Shown piece after piece: positions 61,660 to 64,000 of a stretch of 64,000 nucleotides of DNA. Source of the DNA: Stratiolaelaps scimitus (Eukaryota > Arthropoda > Arachnida > Mesostigmata > Laelapidae); NCBI GenBank assembly GCA_019614645.1, contig JABWDB010000019.1, forward strand, positions 62,001 to 126,000, in the 5' to 3' direction. A program made the position numbers and the translations under genes. The notes under the pieces were generated by a model. That model was not told the DNA's origin. It made no database searches and saw only the letters and a list, made by a program, of their open reading frames with translations. The first letter of the stretch is position 1. Every line of letters begins with the position of its first letter.

Positions 61660-64000
61660 TTAAAATTGTAGCGGCTTGGAGCAGAGGTCATCTTCGATGC
61701 CTGTAAGAGCCCATTTGTGGTCCACGACCTCCAACGCTTCCCATTCAGCCTGCAATGACAGACGATTTAAATACAATAAATTATCAATTTCATTTACAAT
61801 GAGATTCTACCAATTGGAACACCTAGCAGGTATCATTCAACACTGGTAAAGGCGAACGGGTGATTTCTGATTCGGTGTATCTTGGGTATCTTGTTTAGAT
61901 CTATTGGGTCTTTATTGGCATTTGCTTCTACCATTCCTAGGAATCATTACTCTCTTGTACTCTTTGAACTGAACTGCTCAAATCAGCTACGGACGAACCT
62001 TGAAGGCGGCCTTGGGGTCCTGGGGCATAGCTGCAGCTTGTGGCACCATCGAGTCCTGCATTGCCCGGGTCGAGTCTGCAGCATTGTCCTCGCCTAACAC
62101 GAGGGCATAGATTGAGCGCAGTCCAAACACGTTTAGGAAATACCAGGACGCCGAGGATACCCACGAGGCGTCCAAGGAGACCAGCTCAATGCCGCGTTGT
62201 AACATTGGCTTGAAACGCAGAGTCAACGGGAAAGGCACCTGCAAAACAACAACCAGTAACAATCAATAAAATTTTGCAATTCGACAAAAACAGCCGAAAG
62301 TCAGCTGCCGATCAAAAAGATCCCTCGAACAATCGGCCCGATGAGTTCAGGTGACGCCCAATCCCAAAGAACATTGCAGTTGGACAGTGAGAAGCGTCGC
62401 TGCGTCAGGATCCCTCGTTCTCTTCCCAAGATATGCAGTCACTTTTGACCATAGAAGCAGTAACAAAATCAACGAATGCCTTTGGATATCTACGGGGTAG
62501 TGGAGCACCCTGACGTTGTTCGCCTGCATACCTTGGTAGTGAGAAAACCAGAGAAGGTCCAGTTAATCCATCCTCCAATGACGATCATCGGAATGACGTT
62601 GGTCAGGTTGCCTTTAAGCATTTCTGACATCATGGTCGGGTCAGACATCGGATTCGTCATTGGCGGGGCTCGCTTCTGTGTCTTCAGCCAGCCGGTTTCC
62701 TCGTCGTTGAAAAAGTGCTTCCGCATAAAGAACCCCCGAGCGGGGAGGTGCTTGCCATTTTCGCGCAGATATCGGACCCGGATCAACGCTTGACTGATGT
62801 TCGCAAGTTTGTAACGCAAGCGCACGAAACATAGCAAGGCAGCAAGTTAGCAGCAGTCTCAGAGGTCAGTATTATGACAAGAGTGATATTAGAGAAAGGT
62901 AATCCTAAATAAAGAATCATGTAAGAAGAATCATATTCGGACCAGTCAGGATCAATGTGATACTGATTATCGGAGGGTAGGCACCTCGCCGTGATCAACT
63001 CCTGATGGACGACGATCAGTGTTCGGCAAAACCAAACACATGGTGGCATATTTAATAGTAGTTCATTCAATAAAAGGCAGAGACGTTTATTTCTGCTAGC
63101 CTCGCGTGCATGAGCCGGAATATGGCCTTCTTCTCCTAAAGCAATACTATCTTGGTCAACATACCAAGGGTATATCAGTCGATTATTCCATTGGATTGTG
63201 GTAAATATAATACAATTTTGCTTTGAACCGCCGCTTGCGGTGTTTCTCTGAAAACAAAACCGGAGTCACAGTGTACTCGTACCATGTTGTACTAAACAAT
63301 GTTACTATTATTTTTATGAGAACTTGAGCATTGACGGAACTGCAGTTCCGTCCATAAACTGAATGAATACAATACAAGGTGTTTAGTTTGTTAGCTGGAG
63401 ATTTTTTGCTATAACGCTCAAGTTCTCTCGATACGTCATCATTACGTCGCGGCTGTCGTAACCAGCGGCCTCCGGTTTTTTACAGCCACCGAACTGGCCA
63501 CCGCGCTGATCGATTATAATTAAAATACAAAGTAAATTTCATACAATTTGGAAGACCACCACATACAGACAAATCGTAACCACAATTATGGGCAATAATA
63601 AATCTCATCAACTCAATGCACGTCAGCATATTTCTCAAACAGGTAGACAAGACTCAATTAGTATTTTCTTGGCTTCGCTTAACCAAACGTCGGAGCAAGT
63701 GAGGATTGGTTGAGATGAATGAGTAAAAACTAGCATTTCACCACTGCCGCACAAATGAACTACAAAACCACTGCCGCTCCTAACTACAAAACCTTTTTGA
63801 ATGGTAGAACGGCACACAAAGACCGAAAACGACACTGGCGTGTGCTCGACCTACCAACCTGTCATAAACCTGCTGTAGTTCGGCCTTTCTCGACGACGTC
63901 AACAGGATTGAGACATAATGCCGAACTATTCCAACAAGAAACGTAATCACTACGATGGGCAAGAACACCCAGATTCGAATATCCCGATCTAATACCAGGT
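61660..64000 (-). CDS. EMC3: ER membrane protein complex subunit 3, 5' end outside window
   Basis: EMC3 is an Oxa1/YidC-superfamily subunit of the EMC insertase, which places tail-anchored and other membrane proteins in the ER. Minus-strand exons are 64000-63859 (cut by the window edge), 62793-62532, 62238-61999 and 61749-61660. The seen part is 243 residues. It reads [20 protein letters not shown] (first membrane segment), [67 protein letters not shown] and [15 protein letters not shown]. Junction phases are 2, 0, 0 with GT-AG borders. By comparison with human only about five N-terminal residues are missing. The C-terminus is shorter than the human one (ends SKPLQF), and the frame after the TAA stays open for 170 codons. 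Confidence 0.95.
63333..63352. repeat. Perfect 20-bp palindrome
   Basis: GACGGAACTGCAGTTCCGTC lies within EMC3 intron 1. Its right half and the following bases (CNATAAAC) resemble the sequence at 28478-28494. Confidence 0.9.

Overview
The window is eukaryotic nuclear DNA. It has spliced genes with GT-AG introns, long (TA)n microsatellites inside introns and between genes, AATAAA poly(A) signals, and housekeeping proteins that read as arthropod orthologs. Intron sizes (about 60 bp to 4 kb), gene density and TA-repeat load suggest a chelicerate of mite type, possibly Varroa-like. That placement is an inference from memory of protein families; no search was run.

Layout. 1-7.9 kb holds no confident gene, only two weak candidates: a 40-codon hydrophobic small ORF (3154-3276, +) and a Cys-rich secreted-type terminal exon (3614-3861, -). 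7.9-8.5 kb is SEC61 gamma (+). 10.4-12.5 kb is ribosomal protein L12 (-), three coding exons giving exactly 165 aa. It is head to head with the exosome helicase MTR4 (12837-19405, +, 13 exons, 1024 aa) across about 340 bp. 21.2-23.8 kb is a RECQ1-type helicase (-, 752 aa) with an altered DEAH box and a Gln-rich tail. 26.6-46.7 kb is the complete cytoplasmic dynein 1 heavy chain (+, 16 firm coding exons plus a probable 18-nt microexon, 4658 or 4664 aa). 46.7-51.8 kb is its repeat-rich 3' side. 51.9-56.4 kb carries the last three coding exons of a smoothelin-like calponin-homology (CH) protein (-), with a 3.8-kb intron that holds two strong hairpins. 61.7-64.0 kb is EMC3 (-), which runs off the right edge of the window by a few codons.

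The genes are unrelated housekeeping loci, not one pathway. SEC61 gamma and EMC3 both act in ER membrane-protein insertion, and MTR4 and RECQ1 are both nuclear SF2 helicases. All exon junctions given were checked for phase by hand and each product length is an exact multiple of three. The points most worth a second look are the RECQ1 active-site substitutions (DEAQ, loss of the aromatic-loop Trp), the dynein microexon and GC-AG intron, a perfect 22-bp hairpin in the CH gene intron, and an open frame running from the EMC3 stop codon to its poly(A) signal.
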